From positions 1,178,001-1,242,000 of the forward strand of contig CP064984.1 in assembly GCA_016699615.1 (NCBI GenBank): a stretch of 64,000 nt of DNA, in the 5' to 3' direction. Below, piece by piece: positions 48,416 through 58,185 of the stretch. The DNA comes from Sphingobacteriales bacterium (GTDB lineage Bacteria; Bacteroidota; Bacteroidia; Chitinophagales; JADIYW01). Each line of letters begins with the position of its first letter. Positions within the stretch are counted from its first letter, which is position 1. The translations under genes and the position numbers were made by a program. The notes beneath the pieces are model-generated. The model was not told the origin of the DNA, searched no databases, and worked only from the letters and a program-made list of their open reading frames with translations.

Positions 48416-48841
48416 TTAGATACTACTATTCCTTAGTTTCTTTAGTCCATTTCTAATGCTCTTTTCTAAGAAAAACTTTACAATAACATCTACAAATGGA
48501 ATTGTAGAACCAAACTGAATAGTATAATGTAATGCAGAACCATTTTCTGTACTTGAAAAGTGAATTTTGCCAATATGGTCTTTTAGTGGACTTCCTTTTG
48601 TGATTTTGTATTCTATCAACTCATTTTTTTTGTAAGCTGTGATGCTTTCTTCAAATGGTGGTTCTATAGCTATTTGCAAACTACGCACTGAGCCAACACC
48701 ATATTTGTCTGTTTTGCCTGTTTGTATAGTTTTTGCTTTTACTGGTGTAAATAGATTAGAAAGATTTTCATGTACTTCCATGTATTGAAAGAGCTTTTCA
48801 ACCTCAAACGGAAATGTTTCGTTTATTTCTATATATTGCAT
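48416..48841 (-). CDS. SRPBCC/START-like domain protein
   Basis: The 141-residue protein fits the helix-grip SRPBCC fold: an opening beta strand (INETFPFEVEKLFQYM), a central hairpin with SVRSLQIAIEPPFEESITAYKKNELIEY, and a long C-terminal helix (FFLEKSIRNGLKKL). Such proteins bind hydrophobic ligands. It lies 12 bases after the hydrolase gene. Confidence 0.78.
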   Translation of the reverse strand: MQYIEINETFPFEVEKLFQYMEVHENLSNLFTPVKAKTIQTGKTDKYGVGSVRSLQIAIEPPFEESITAYKKNELIEYKITKGSPLKDHIGKIHFSSTENGSALHYTIQFGSTIPFVDVIVKFFLEKSIRNGLKKLRNSSI

Positions 48842-48853
48842 TCTTGATGTTTT

Positions 48854-49630
48854 TTATTTTAGCCATTCATCTACTGACTTATTAAATTCGTCTGCTTTAT
48901 CTATCATTACCCAATGTCCAGAATTAAATGCTTGTACTTTGTTTTTTGGGTTTAATAATAATTCTTCTGTCCATTTTTTTGAATGAAACTGAAATGGTTT
49001 TTTTGCTGCATATGCATAGAAAAATGGAAACTTAGGATGCAACACTTTTAGTTTTTTTAGTCCACCAGCAACATTGAACCATTGCATGGCATAAGGTAAG
49101 CCCATTCCTGCATGAATGTTTTCTATATTGCTTCTTGCTTTAAGTGCTTTTGCCATGCTTTTATGTACAAAATCATTTTTTACCAACCAACCAACTGCCA
49201 ATGTAAATTGATAAGCAAACACCATTAGTTTTGCTTGTATTGATAATGAATTGGCAAAATCTTTGGATGCAGCATCACCAATATCTATGCCTATCATTTT
49301 TGCTATTCTTTCTGGATTTCTAATTACATATTCGTAGCCAAATACGCAGCCCCAATCGTGCACCAACAATATTACTTTTGATTCTGGTGAAACAGTATCT
49401 ATAATATTTTTTATTCTATCTACAATTGTATCTAATGAATATTTTGTATCATCATTTTTTGCAAAGCCAGGTAGAGTAAATGTTACACAAGTATATTTTG
49501 GACTAAAATATTCTATTTGTTTTGCCCAAATTTCGTGTGTATCTGGCCATCCGTGAATCATTACAATAGTATCTTTACCTTGTCCTTGTATGTATACTTC
49601 TGTACCTTGTACGTTTATTGTTTTAATCAT
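48854..49630 (-). CDS. Alpha/beta hydrolase (epoxide hydrolase/dehalogenase-like)
   Basis: The 258-residue protein has HGWPD (26-30, oxyanion hole) and the nucleophile elbow VHDWGC with D92, as in epoxide hydrolases and haloalkane dehalogenases where Asp replaces Ser. The catalytic His lies in SGHWVMIDKADEF near 239. It is 8 bases after the sterol desaturase-like gene. Confidence 0.86.
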   Translation of the reverse strand: MIKTINVQGTEVYIQGQGKDTIVMIHGWPDTHEIWAKQIEYFSPKYTCVTFTLPGFAKNDDTKYSLDTIVDRIKNIIDTVSPESKVILLVHDWGCVFGYEYVIRNPERIAKMIGIDIGDAASKDFANSLSIQAKLMVFAYQFTLAVGWLVKNDFVHKSMAKALKARSNIENIHAGMGLPYAMQWFNVAGGLKKLKVLHPKFPFFYAYAAKKPFQFHSKKWTEELLLNPKNKVQAFNSGHWVMIDKADEFNKSVDEWLK

Positions 49631-49638
49631 ATTTGTTG

Positions 49639-50919
49639 TTATTTGTATGCTACGACATTATTTTTAAAAGTTCTAAGATAGAAATAAATTGCCATGCTAG
49701 AAGATATGCAATAGAATATTAGAATAATAATATTTCCATTTGGAATAAATTGATTTAACCCAAACCAATCATTGGTTTGTAATGATATATATGTTGCCAT
49801 AATAAGTGCAATGATTTCTGTAAAAACACCTATTATGTTCTTATCCATTAATGTAGTAAATGAAAATATATTGAATAATAAAAACAGGCCGTAATAGAAA
49901 TATTGGTAATCGTCTCTTATGTTTTTCATATTAAAAAACATAAATCCCATTAATAAAAAAATAGATATTAATCTTATTAAACTCCAAAGTTGGAATGTGT
50001 TGGTGTATGTTGGTGTATACTTTTCAAAATTATAAACATCATCTCCTTTTAGGTAAAAAACTGGATATTTTTCTGCAACATCAGCTGGGCGCCAACCTGT
50101 AGGTTTTACCCAAATCAAGAATTTATCTTTTATGCTTTTTGTTCTAAATGAGTCTTTTATTATCAACCACAAGTGTTGGAAATTAATAATAAATGGATTC
50201 CAAGTTCGTGCTGGTCTACGCACACCATAAACGCATGGTTCTGTTTCTAGCTCTTCTTGAAATGTACCAAATAGCTTATCCCAAATGATAAAAATTTGAG
50301 CATAGTTTTTATCCATATAAATATCATTCATAGAATGGTGCACACGATGATGTGATGGTGTTACAATGATGTGTTCTAAGAAGCCCATTTTCTTTATTAA
50401 TTTGGTATGGTACCAAAATTGCATAAAAAGATGTATAGGTGCTGTAATGATGTACACTTCTTTTGGTATGCCTATTATAGCTAAAAAAATACCAATGCAT
50501 AATAAGGACAAAAAGTTAGTAATTGTTGCAAATTGTTGTCTGAGTGCACATGGCAAATTATACTCTTCGCTGCTGTGATGTACAATATGTATGTTCCAAA
50601 AGTAATTCACAGTATGTGAAATTCTGTGCTGCCAATATCCGCCAAAATCCATAACGATGAATGCAATAATATAAGTAAATGCATTGACTTGTTTCCAATG
50701 TACCAATGCTAAGTGATCTACAAGGTATCCATAAGAAAAAATTACGATAATCAATCCTAAGACATCTTTAATGGTGTTTGTCATGCCAGAAAACAAACTA
50801 GATATACTGTCCATGTGGTTATAATCTAATTTATTTAATTTATAGATTATAAGTTCAACAAGAATTAGAATAATAAAAATTGGCATTGCAATCAATAAGA
50901 TTAAACCGTATGTGTCCAT
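49639..50919 (-). CDS. Sterol desaturase/fatty acid hydroxylase family membrane protein
   Basis: The 426-residue protein has the family's histidine clusters H98RISH102, H111IVHH115 and H190HRVHH195, which hold the di-iron centre, and nine or so hydrophobic segments. A long C-terminal extension (about 280-426) adds four membrane helices, more than the usual ~280-residue core. It begins the operon with hydrolase, SRPBCC and a small membrane protein, suggesting oxidation of a lipid or isoprenoid (inference). Confidence 0.88.
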   Translation of the reverse strand: MDTYGLILLIAMPIFIILILVELIIYKLNKLDYNHMDSISSLFSGMTNTIKDVLGLIIVIFSYGYLVDHLALVHWKQVNAFTYIIAFIVMDFGGYWQHRISHTVNYFWNIHIVHHSSEEYNLPCALRQQFATITNFLSLLCIGIFLAIIGIPKEVYIITAPIHLFMQFWYHTKLIKKMGFLEHIIVTPSHHRVHHSMNDIYMDKNYAQIFIIWDKLFGTFQEELETEPCVYGVRRPARTWNPFIINFQHLWLIIKDSFRTKSIKDKFLIWVKPTGWRPADVAEKYPVFYLKGDDVYNFEKYTPTYTNTFQLWSLIRLISIFLLMGFMFFNMKNIRDDYQYFYYGLFLLFNIFSFTTLMDKNIIGVFTEIIALIMATYISLQTNDWFGLNQFIPNGNIIILIFYCISSSMAIYFYLRTFKNNVVAYK

Positions 50920-50935
50920 TTCTATCTATTTATTT

Positions 50936-50943
50936 CAAAGTTA
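50936..50943 (-). promoter_or_regulatory. Putative -7 promoter box for the sterol desaturase operon
   Basis: On the minus strand TAACTTTG matches TAnnTTTG, 16 bases before the ATG at 50919. Confidence 0.4.
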
Positions 50944-51049
50944 ATCAACAAATCTTTTCTTTTCATCATTTTAAACATAAATCTTTAACTTTTTTAATTT
51001 ATGATTCTTAATGTAAGATTGTATAGCTTTATATCCTTATTTTTACAGT

Positions 51050-53065
51050 GTGAATTTTGAAATCCATAGTCATTTTAGACCAGCTGGCGACCAACCATCA
51101 GCAATACAAAAACTAGTTGATGGTCTTAATCATCATGAAAAGCATCAAACACTTTTGGGTGTAACTGGCTCTGGAAAAACATTTACAGTTGCAAATGTTG
51201 TAGAACAAATACAAAGACCTACCTTAGTATTATCACATAATAAAACCTTAGTAGCTCAATTGTATACTGAGTTTAAGACTTTTTTTCCTGATAATCGTGT
51301 TGAGTATTTTGTATCCTATTATGATTACTATCAGCCAGAAGCATATGTACCAACAACTGATACTTATATAGAAAAAGACTTATCTATCAACTCAGAAATT
51401 GAAAAACTGAGATTGAGTACAACGTCTGCATTAATGAGCGGAAGACGTGATGTGTTGGTTGTTGCATCTGTTTCATGTATTTATGGCTTAGGTAATCCAA
51501 CTGAATATAAAAATCAAATTATTCATTTACAAATTGGACAAACTGTATCAAGAAATACTTTCTTATTCGAATTGGTTTCTGTATTGTATGCCAGAACAAC
51601 TGATGAATTTGAGCGTGGCAATTTTAGAGTAATTGGCGACACTGTTGAGGTATTTGTTGCCTATGATGATTATGCCTATCGTATTACATTTTGGGGCGAT
51701 GAAATTGAAAACTTAGAAGTAATTGACCCAAAAACTGGAAGAAAAATAGAAAGTAGAAAACAGATTTCTATCTATCCAGCCAACATATATATTGCACCAA
51801 AGGATATGATGCCTACAATAATCTCAGAAATACAAGATGAATTGTATGCTCAGATTCAATATTATAATTCTGTAGGAAAGATAGCAGAAGCAAAAAGAAT
51901 TGAAGAAAAGACAAATTTCGATTTGGAAATGATGCGAGAATTAGGTTACTGTTCTGGCATAGAAAATTACTCAAGATATTTTGATAGAAGAAATATTGGC
52001 GAAAGACCATTCTGTTTGTTAGATTATTTCCCAGATGATTTTTTATTAGTTGTTGATGAAAGCCATGTTTCTATTCCACAAGTTGGTGCCATGAGTGGTG
52101 GTGACAGAAGTAGAAAACAAAACTTGGTAGAATATGGTTTTAGGTTGCCTTCTGCATTAGACAATAGACCATTAAATTTTCATGAGTTTGAAAGTATAGT
52201 TAATCAAACAATATATGTTTCTGCGACTCCTGGTGATTATGAGTTACTTCAAACTGAAGGAGAATTTATAGAACAGATTGTAAGACCAACTGGCTTATTG
52301 GACCCACCAATTGTTGTAAAGCCAAGTATTAACCAAATTGATGATTTGCTTGAACAAATTAGACTTCGTAAAGAAAAAGATGAACGAGTTTTGGTTACTA
52401 CATTAACCAAAAGAATGTCTGAAGAATTAACAAAATATTTAACAAAACTAAATATAAAATGTAAATATATACATAGTGATGTAGACACGATGGATAGAGT
52501 AGAAATAATCCAAGGTTTGCGTTTGGGTGATTTTGATGTTTTGATTGGTGTAAATTTATTAAGAGAAGGTTTGGATATTCCTGAAGTAAGTTTGGTTGCA
52601 ATTTTGGATGCAGACAAGGAAGGATTTTTAAGAAATACACGTTCTTTAACGCAGACAGCAGGACGTGCAGCCAGAAATGCAAATGGTTTGGTTATTTTTT
52701 ATGCTGATAAAATAACTAAAAGTATGCAACAAACTATTGATGAAACGAATAGAAGACGTGAAAAACAAATTGCCTATAATATTGAGCATAATATTACACC
52801 AAAAACAATTTATAAGTCTAAAGAAGACATCATTAATAGTGCAAGTATTTTAGATGTAAGAAACAATAAAAAACCAAAACCAACTGAAGATAAAAATCCA
52901 TTGAATATTGCTGCCGAAGAACAAACAAAGTATTATACAAAAGAACAACTAAAGCAAGCTATAGAAAAAACAAAGAAAGCTATGCAAAAAGCTGCGCAAA
53001 AAATGGACTTTATGGAAGCTGCACGTCTAAGAGATGAAATGTATCAATTAGAAAAGCTATTATAA
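51050..53065 (+). CDS. uvrB: UvrABC excinuclease subunit B
   Basis: This 671-residue protein starts at GTG with MNFEIHSHFRPAGDQPSAI, the normal UvrB opening. It has GVTGSGKTFT (Walker A), the YYQPEAYVPTTDTYIEKD beta-hairpin that locks damaged DNA, VDESHVS, the helicase part with GLRLGDFDVLIGVNLLREGLD, and the C-terminal UVR domain. TATTTTTA, one mismatch from the -7 box, ends only 4 bases before the GTG, so the transcript may lack a leader. The stop overlaps that of asnB by six bases, convergent. Confidence 0.97.
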   Translation: MNFEIHSHFRPAGDQPSAIQKLVDGLNHHEKHQTLLGVTGSGKTFTVANVVEQIQRPTLVLSHNKTLVAQLYTEFKTFFPDNRVEYFVSYYDYYQPEAYVPTTDTYIEKDLSINSEIEKLRLSTTSALMSGRRDVLVVASVSCIYGLGNPTEYKNQIIHLQIGQTVSRNTFLFELVSVLYARTTDEFERGNFRVIGDTVEVFVAYDDYAYRITFWGDEIENLEVIDPKTGRKIESRKQISIYPANIYIAPKDMMPTIISEIQDELYAQIQYYNSVGKIAEAKRIEEKTNFDLEMMRELGYCSGIENYSRYFDRRNIGERPFCLLDYFPDDFLLVVDESHVSIPQVGAMSGGDRSRKQNLVEYGFRLPSALDNRPLNFHEFESIVNQTIYVSATPGDYELLQTEGEFIEQIVRPTGLLDPPIVVKPSINQIDDLLEQIRLRKEKDERVLVTTLTKRMSEELTKYLTKLNIKCKYIHSDVDTMDRVEIIQGLRLGDFDVLIGVNLLREGLDIPEVSLVAILDADKEGFLRNTRSLTQTAGRAARNANGLVIFYADKITKSMQQTIDETNRRREKQIAYNIEHNITPKTIYKSKEDIINSASILDVRNNKKPKPTEDKNPLNIAAEEQTKYYTKEQLKQAIEKTKKAMQKAAQKMDFMEAARLRDEMYQLEKLL

Positions 53066-54958
53066 CATATATTTCTTATAGAAATTTTGGAATACAATTA
53101 ATGCCCAAATTTTTGCATGTACATCATTTGTATTGTTTGAAGACAAATTTCTTTTGAGTGTTTTGATATAATTCACATCAAAAATATTTTGATGTCTAAT
53201 AAATTCTTCATCAAAAATTTCCTTATCTATATATGATTTTAAATCTGTTCTAAACCATTGTAACAATGGCACTTCAAAGCCTTTTTTTGGTCTATTGTAC
53301 AATTCTTCTGGCAATACTTTTCTAAATGTATCTTGTACAATTCTTTTCTTCTGTTGCGCGTTTATCTTAGATGAAACTGGTAATGAAAATGCGTATTCAA
53401 CTACTCTATAATCTAAAAAAGGTGTGCGTATTTCCAAAGAGTTTCGCATACTCATTCTATCTACTTTTACCAACATGTCGTAAGCCAAAACTAAAGCAAC
53501 ATCAGCACGTAGACAATCATTTAATGTACCATCATGTTGAATAAACTGCGTAAAATTTTGTCTAGTTTTTATTATTTCTGGCAATACTTGTTGCGTCTTG
53601 TCTTTTAGAATTGAGTTTACTTCATTAAAATTCATAAAACTACACCATTTCCAATATCGTTCTGCTGCATCTAAGTTCATGCCTTCTGCAAATCGCTCTA
53701 ACTGTCTTATTTTATTACTTATTCCTCCACTTCTAGATTTTGGTAATGACTTCCAAATAGGCAACAGTTCTTGTATTAATTTTGCTTTCCAACCACCATT
53801 TCTACTTTGCCATTCACCGTAGTGTTTGTTGTATCCAGCAAATAATTCGTCGCCACCATCGCCAGAAAGTGCTACTGTTACATGCTTTTTGGTATATTTT
53901 GATAATAGATTTACCAACAAAGCTGATGAGTCTGCAAATGGCTCGTCTGTATAGTCTAATAATTCATGCAAACTATCTAACAAATCATCATTCTTTAGTT
54001 TGAATACAGTATGGTTTGTATTAAAATGCTTGGCTACTAAATTTGCGTAATGTGTTTCATCGAAGAATGATGCATCTTCAAATCCAATAGAAAAAGTATT
54101 TAAGTTTTGTGTGTATTTAGATGCCAATGCTACCATCACTGATGAGTCAATACCACCACTTAGAAATGCACCCAAAGGAACATCTGCTACCAATCTCAAT
54201 CGCACAGCATCATCCAATAATTCATACAATTTATCTTGTTGTTGTTGATAGTTTAATGGACTTTTTTCTGCTTCTTGCGCATTATATGGTAAAAAGTACC
54301 ACTGTTTAGCTTCAACCTTATTGTCTTTAATTGTGATGCAATGTCCTGGTTTTAATTTATAAATATGCTTAAAAATGGAATGCTCATCTGGAATATAATT
54401 TAATTGAAAATACAAAGAAACAGCCGTCCAATTCAGTTCTCTTGGTAAAGGAAAAACTAACATTGCTTTCAGCTCAGATGCAAAATATATTTTATTATCA
54501 TAGATTGAATAATACAATGGTTTTACGCCATATCTATCCAATGCAATAAATAATTCATTGGTATGTGTATCGTAAATTGCAAATGAGAAAAAACCATTTA
54601 ATCGTTCTAAACATTTTTCTTTGTAATGTATATAAGCATACAATAAAACTTCTGTATCTGATGTTGTAGAAAAGTTATAACCAAGATTAATTAAGTCTTC
54701 TTTTATTGTTTGATAGTTAAATATTTCTCCATTAAAAACAATCGTATATCTTTTTTCTTTATCAAAAAATGGCTGGTTGGCACTGCTACTTACATCAATA
54801 ATAGATAGTCTTGCGTGCACAAGCACTACGTTCTGTATTTCAACAATAGATTGATTGTCTGGCCCACGTTTGTTTAATGATGTTGCAACGTTTTGTAATA
54901 CATCTTTTGGTGTATCTACTTTAGACGAAATTGCATATACTCCTGCGATACCACACAT
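53060..54958 (-). CDS. asnB: Asparagine synthase (glutamine-hydrolysing)
   Basis: The 632-residue protein begins MCGIAGVYA, with Cys2 as the glutaminase nucleophile, then RGPDNQS and the ATP pyrophosphatase domain with FLSGGIDSSVMVALAS and SGDGGDELFAGY. It makes asparagine from aspartate and glutamine-derived ammonia. At over 600 residues it is of the long AsnB type seen in Bacteroidota, sometimes linked to polysaccharide gene clusters; none is evident here. It follows the transketolase half by 43 bases. Confidence 0.94.
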   Translation of the reverse strand: MCGIAGVYAISSKVDTPKDVLQNVATSLNKRGPDNQSIVEIQNVVLVHARLSIIDVSSSANQPFFDKEKRYTIVFNGEIFNYQTIKEDLINLGYNFSTTSDTEVLLYAYIHYKEKCLERLNGFFSFAIYDTHTNELFIALDRYGVKPLYYSIYDNKIYFASELKAMLVFPLPRELNWTAVSLYFQLNYIPDEHSIFKHIYKLKPGHCITIKDNKVEAKQWYFLPYNAQEAEKSPLNYQQQQDKLYELLDDAVRLRLVADVPLGAFLSGGIDSSVMVALASKYTQNLNTFSIGFEDASFFDETHYANLVAKHFNTNHTVFKLKNDDLLDSLHELLDYTDEPFADSSALLVNLLSKYTKKHVTVALSGDGGDELFAGYNKHYGEWQSRNGGWKAKLIQELLPIWKSLPKSRSGGISNKIRQLERFAEGMNLDAAERYWKWCSFMNFNEVNSILKDKTQQVLPEIIKTRQNFTQFIQHDGTLNDCLRADVALVLAYDMLVKVDRMSMRNSLEIRTPFLDYRVVEYAFSLPVSSKINAQQKKRIVQDTFRKVLPEELYNRPKKGFEVPLLQWFRTDLKSYIDKEIFDEEFIRHQNIFDVNYIKTLKRNLSSNNTNDVHAKIWALIVFQNFYKKYML

Positions 54959-55001
54959 AACAATACAAGTTAAGAATTATATGCTAATAAAATAAAAATA
55001 G

Positions 55002-55841
55002 TTAGTAATCACCTAATGTTTCTTCTAACTGTGCTAATGCTTTTGCTAATTGTTCATCATTTGGTGCAGAACCATGCCATTTGTGTGTGCCCATCATATA
55101 GTCAACGCCATTGCCCATTTGTGTTTTCATTAGAATTACAATTGGCTTACCATTTCTTGCTTTTAGTTGCGCTTCCGTTAGGGTAAATATCACATCTTCC
55201 ATCACATTACCATTCATATTCATCACTTCCCATCCAAATGCTTTGAATTTTGCATTCAAATCACCAAGGTCGCAAACTTCTTGTGTGCTTCCGTCTATTT
55301 GTGCGTCATTCCAATCTACAGTTACAATTAGGTTGTCTACTTTTTTTGCAGCAGCAAATATTACGGCTTCCCAAATCTGACCTTCTTGCAATTCGCCATC
55401 GCCTGTTAAACAATACACTAAATTATTTTCTTTGTTCAATTTTTTTGTAAGTGCAGCGCCAATTGCTACTGAAATACCTTGACCAAGTGAGCCACTTGCA
55501 ATTCTAATTCCTGGCAAACCTTCGTGTGTTGTAGGATGTCCTTGTAATCTAGAATTTATATGTCTAAATGTTCCTAATTCTTTTACATCAAAATAACCTC
55601 TGCGAGCCAATACTGAATAAAATAACGGAGAAATATGTCCATTCGATAAGAAAAACAAATCTTCATTGGTACCATTCATGTTAAAATTGGTATCAACTTT
55701 CATGATTTCAAAATAAAGTGCCGTAAGATAATCTGTGCAGCCCAAAGAGCCACCTGGATGTCCAGATTTACATTGGTGTACCATGCGTACAATATCGCGT
55801 CTTACCTGTGAGGCTACTTTATTTAACTCTGCTATTTGCAT
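55002..55841 (-). CDS. Transketolase, N-terminal subunit
   Basis: The 279-residue protein contains the thiamine-diphosphate part of a split transketolase: CKSGHPGGSLGCTDYL, RHINSRLQGHPTTHE, GSLGQGISVAIGAAL and the GDGELQEGQIWEA metal motif. The C-terminal subunit normally encoded next to it is absent; asnB follows instead. It must pair with a product from elsewhere or be an orphan. Confidence 0.92.
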   Translation of the reverse strand: MQIAELNKVASQVRRDIVRMVHQCKSGHPGGSLGCTDYLTALYFEIMKVDTNFNMNGTNEDLFFLSNGHISPLFYSVLARRGYFDVKELGTFRHINSRLQGHPTTHEGLPGIRIASGSLGQGISVAIGAALTKKLNKENNLVYCLTGDGELQEGQIWEAVIFAAAKKVDNLIVTVDWNDAQIDGSTQEVCDLGDLNAKFKAFGWEVMNMNGNVMEDVIFTLTEAQLKARNGKPIVILMKTQMGNGVDYMMGTHKWHGSAPNDEQLAKALAQLEETLGDY

Positions 55842-56105
55842 TTTCTAATTTTTTACAAAAATATTAAAAATAAAGCATAGAAAAAATTAAATATGTATGA
55901 AATAGACTGTTTTTAATATTGAATTGTAAATATAAAATGATTAATCAATAATTCTATTTTTTAAATCCATACGCCACGCTTCCTAAAAATATTATCACCT
56001 TCTGACTTATACAAAAATAAATATGTTTGTATGTTGGAAAATAAGGTATTTAGGCGACTGGTCATAAGACCTGTTGAGGGCGAGGTAAATAAAAGTACAA
56101 AATAA
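55842..56105. other. 264-base gap without a recognised gene
   Basis: This gap holds the presumed transketolase promoter at one end. The stretch at 56,045-56,100 is somewhat richer in G and C, like the adjoining FISUMP domain. No gene or RNA is recognised. Confidence 0.4.
55856..55863 (-). promoter_or_regulatory. Putative -7 promoter box for the transketolase subunit
   Basis: On the minus strand TATTTTTG matches TAnnTTTG, 14 bases before the ATG at 55841. Confidence 0.4.
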
Positions 56106-57806
56106 TTAATCCTTGATACAACGCACACTAAAGCCATGGCGGTCATTGGCGTAGTCTCTGAAGGCACCCGAATAATTGTAATCCAGACTGCGGTACCACG
56201 CAGCGTTTGTACCGCTCTTTGTTGAAGACCAAAAGTAGGTGGTGGAGCTAATAGAGAAGAACGATTCATAGTAGTAACTGAAGTTACCTGCAGGAAGACC
56301 TGTAAAGCCACTACTATTGGTGTTGGTAATGCCTGCAAAAGCTGTCCACAAAGTGGTAGCTTTCATTTTATCGCCTGCTACACTTTCGCCACCTAAATAA
56401 GTAGTAAGTGTTGTCCATTCTGCATCGGTAGGTACATGCCAGCCAGCAGGTGCCAATTTGCCCGTGTTTACTGCGTACCAATTGTACAATTTGCCGTAGG
56501 TGGTATTGTTGGCTGCATTGTTATCATAAATAGCATACGCACCATTAGTTGTTGCTTGCCAAGCAGCAACGCTTAAGCCAGTTGGTATTGCTGTGCCATC
56601 ATTATATCGTGTAGTTTTTAGGTTTTCTACCATCCAAGTTTGTGTGCCTATTTTTACAGTATGGTATATATTGCCATCTATATCTGTAACGGTTTCGCTA
56701 CCATCATCTTCAACCTTAAATATAATTGATTTGGAAAACTTAGCTTTATATTTGTTATCCGTTGCAATAGCATAAAGGGAGTGATAGCCTTTAGATAATG
56801 TATTAGCAGGAATAATAAAATGGTTAAGGTCAGCATCTACTCCTGCTACTTTTGTACCCTGCTTAATGCCATCAAGGAACAAACTCACAGAAAGTATAGA
56901 ACCATCTATATCATAAGCATATATAGAAACATTAATATTTTCAGAACTAGGAATTTTGTCACCATCTAATGGAGTGGCAATGAAACACTGAGGAACTTCG
57001 TTTTGTGGCGTTGGAGGTTTTGGAATTGTATTTGTATTAGAAGTAGGGCTTGGTGGAATATATTCATTCTCCTTTGGTTCATAGCGATCCGAAGTTGGGC
57101 TTTCGCGAAAATCATTATAATTGACATCTACGCCACCCCGTGTTAGACTCTTAATCTCATTATTAAGGGACTCTATACCATCTCTTAGAGAATTACTAAA
57201 CAAGCCAAAAGTACTTCTGTCCGTTCCTGCAGTAAACTCATTCAACCATGTTTGGAAATTTTCAACCCGAGTGTGTATATCTTTTTCCAATTGTTTTATT
57301 CCTAAAAAATCAAACTCTATTGGTGGCTCCTCCTCTGTTTTTCTTGCTCCATCTGTATCTTCGTTAATATCAAAACTATAAGATTCAATAAATACATCTG
57401 TTTGGTTACTCCAATTATAATCAAAGAAATTTATTGTTAATAGGCTATCATCTTCGTCTATTTTATTTACACTACCTAATTTAGTACCGTTTTTTAAGCT
57501 TGGGTATGCTAAATATATCTTTTTATTTTCGTCCAATATATAATTGTATACCGTATCTGAATTTTTATTTTCTAACACAATACTTTTTATTTCTTTTGGA
57601 ATGCCCTTATCATTATAACTTCCATAGAAATGCGTTTTATATTGTGTTTCAGCATCATACACATCTGCCAATAAGCCATCTTCTTTGTTGGCTTCATCTT
57701 TATAAATGTTCACGTTAGGCTGTGCATTATTTATTGTTTTATCTTTCTTACAAGCAAAAACAAAGAGGGCAAATAATAAAATTGAAATTAGTTTTAAATT
57801 TTTCAT
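56106..57806 (-). CDS. FISUMP-domain lipoprotein
   Basis: The 566-residue protein has a lipoprotein signal (LFVFACKKDK), an N-terminal region without recognised motifs (about 30-270), an Ig-like segment (CFIATPLDGDKIPSSENINVS onward, about 275-370), and a C-terminal FISUMP domain (about 375-566) with DGNIYHTVKIGTQTWMVENL, YNWYAVNTGKLAPAGWHVPT and HGFSVRCIKD. FISUMP proteins are surface-exposed and often diversify. The DNA of the last third is visibly richer in G+C than the first two thirds, suggesting an exchanged or gained domain cassette. Confidence 0.88.
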   Translation of the reverse strand: MKNLKLISILLFALFVFACKKDKTINNAQPNVNIYKDEANKEDGLLADVYDAETQYKTHFYGSYNDKGIPKEIKSIVLENKNSDTVYNYILDENKKIYLAYPSLKNGTKLGSVNKIDEDDSLLTINFFDYNWSNQTDVFIESYSFDINEDTDGARKTEEEPPIEFDFLGIKQLEKDIHTRVENFQTWLNEFTAGTDRSTFGLFSNSLRDGIESLNNEIKSLTRGGVDVNYNDFRESPTSDRYEPKENEYIPPSPTSNTNTIPKPPTPQNEVPQCFIATPLDGDKIPSSENINVSIYAYDIDGSILSVSLFLDGIKQGTKVAGVDADLNHFIIPANTLSKGYHSLYAIATDNKYKAKFSKSIIFKVEDDGSETVTDIDGNIYHTVKIGTQTWMVENLKTTRYNDGTAIPTGLSVAAWQATTNGAYAIYDNNAANNTTYGKLYNWYAVNTGKLAPAGWHVPTDAEWTTLTTYLGGESVAGDKMKATTLWTAFAGITNTNSSGFTGLPAGNFSYYYESFFSISSTTYFWSSTKSGTNAAWYRSLDYNYSGAFRDYANDRHGFSVRCIKD

Positions 57807-57856
57807 AGCATTAGCATTTTAATTTAAAAGTAAAGCTAATTATTTTATTTAAAACA

Positions 57857-57949
57857 ATGCAAATATTTTCAAATGTTTTTCTAATTGCAGCAGCATTAAA
57901 TATAGAGCCAAAAGATTTGTTTGATTTCAGTATTTTGGCAGAAGAATAA
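57857..57949 (+). pseudogene. Remnant of an XRE-type HTH regulator (C-terminal end)
   Basis: The 30-codon frame from 57857 ends IAAALNIEPKDLFDFSILAEE. The AALNIEPKDLF stretch is the typical end of the XRE/Cro HTH fold (compare the usual KALN(I/V)xPxxLF). The helix-turn-helix itself is missing, so this is either a truncated gene or chance. It lies upstream of the VapD pair, where an HTH antitoxin would be expected. Confidence 0.5.
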
Positions 57950-58002
57950 ATTTGTGTATTTTCTTATTTATGAATAACTTTGTAGTACAAAACTTTTATT
58001 AA

Positions 58003-58182
58003 ATGAAAATAGGAGATAAAGCACTAATAGACCCAAAAGTTACAGGTTTAAGTAATTGGATAGAAGGTATTATTATAAAAATTAGAAACAATCCATTTTT
58101 AGGTAAAGAAATTGCTATAAAAGATAGCAATGGAAATATTTTTTTTGATGCTGTGAAATATTTTAAAATAGTAAGTCAATAA
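58003..58182 (+). CDS. Small conserved-looking protein upstream of vapD
   Basis: This 59-residue frame starts at ATG with MKIGDKALIDPKVTGLSNWIEG and ends FKIVSQ. It looks like a small SH3-like beta protein: glycine turn, SNGNIFFDAVKYF near the end. It stops 3 bases before the vapD start, so the two are almost certainly co-transcribed. I do not recognise the family by name. Its position makes it a candidate antitoxin or partner of VapD (inference). Confidence 0.65.
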   Translation: MKIGDKALIDPKVTGLSNWIEGIIIKIRNNPFLGKEIAIKDSNGNIFFDAVKYFKIVSQ

Positions 58183-58185
58183 GAA

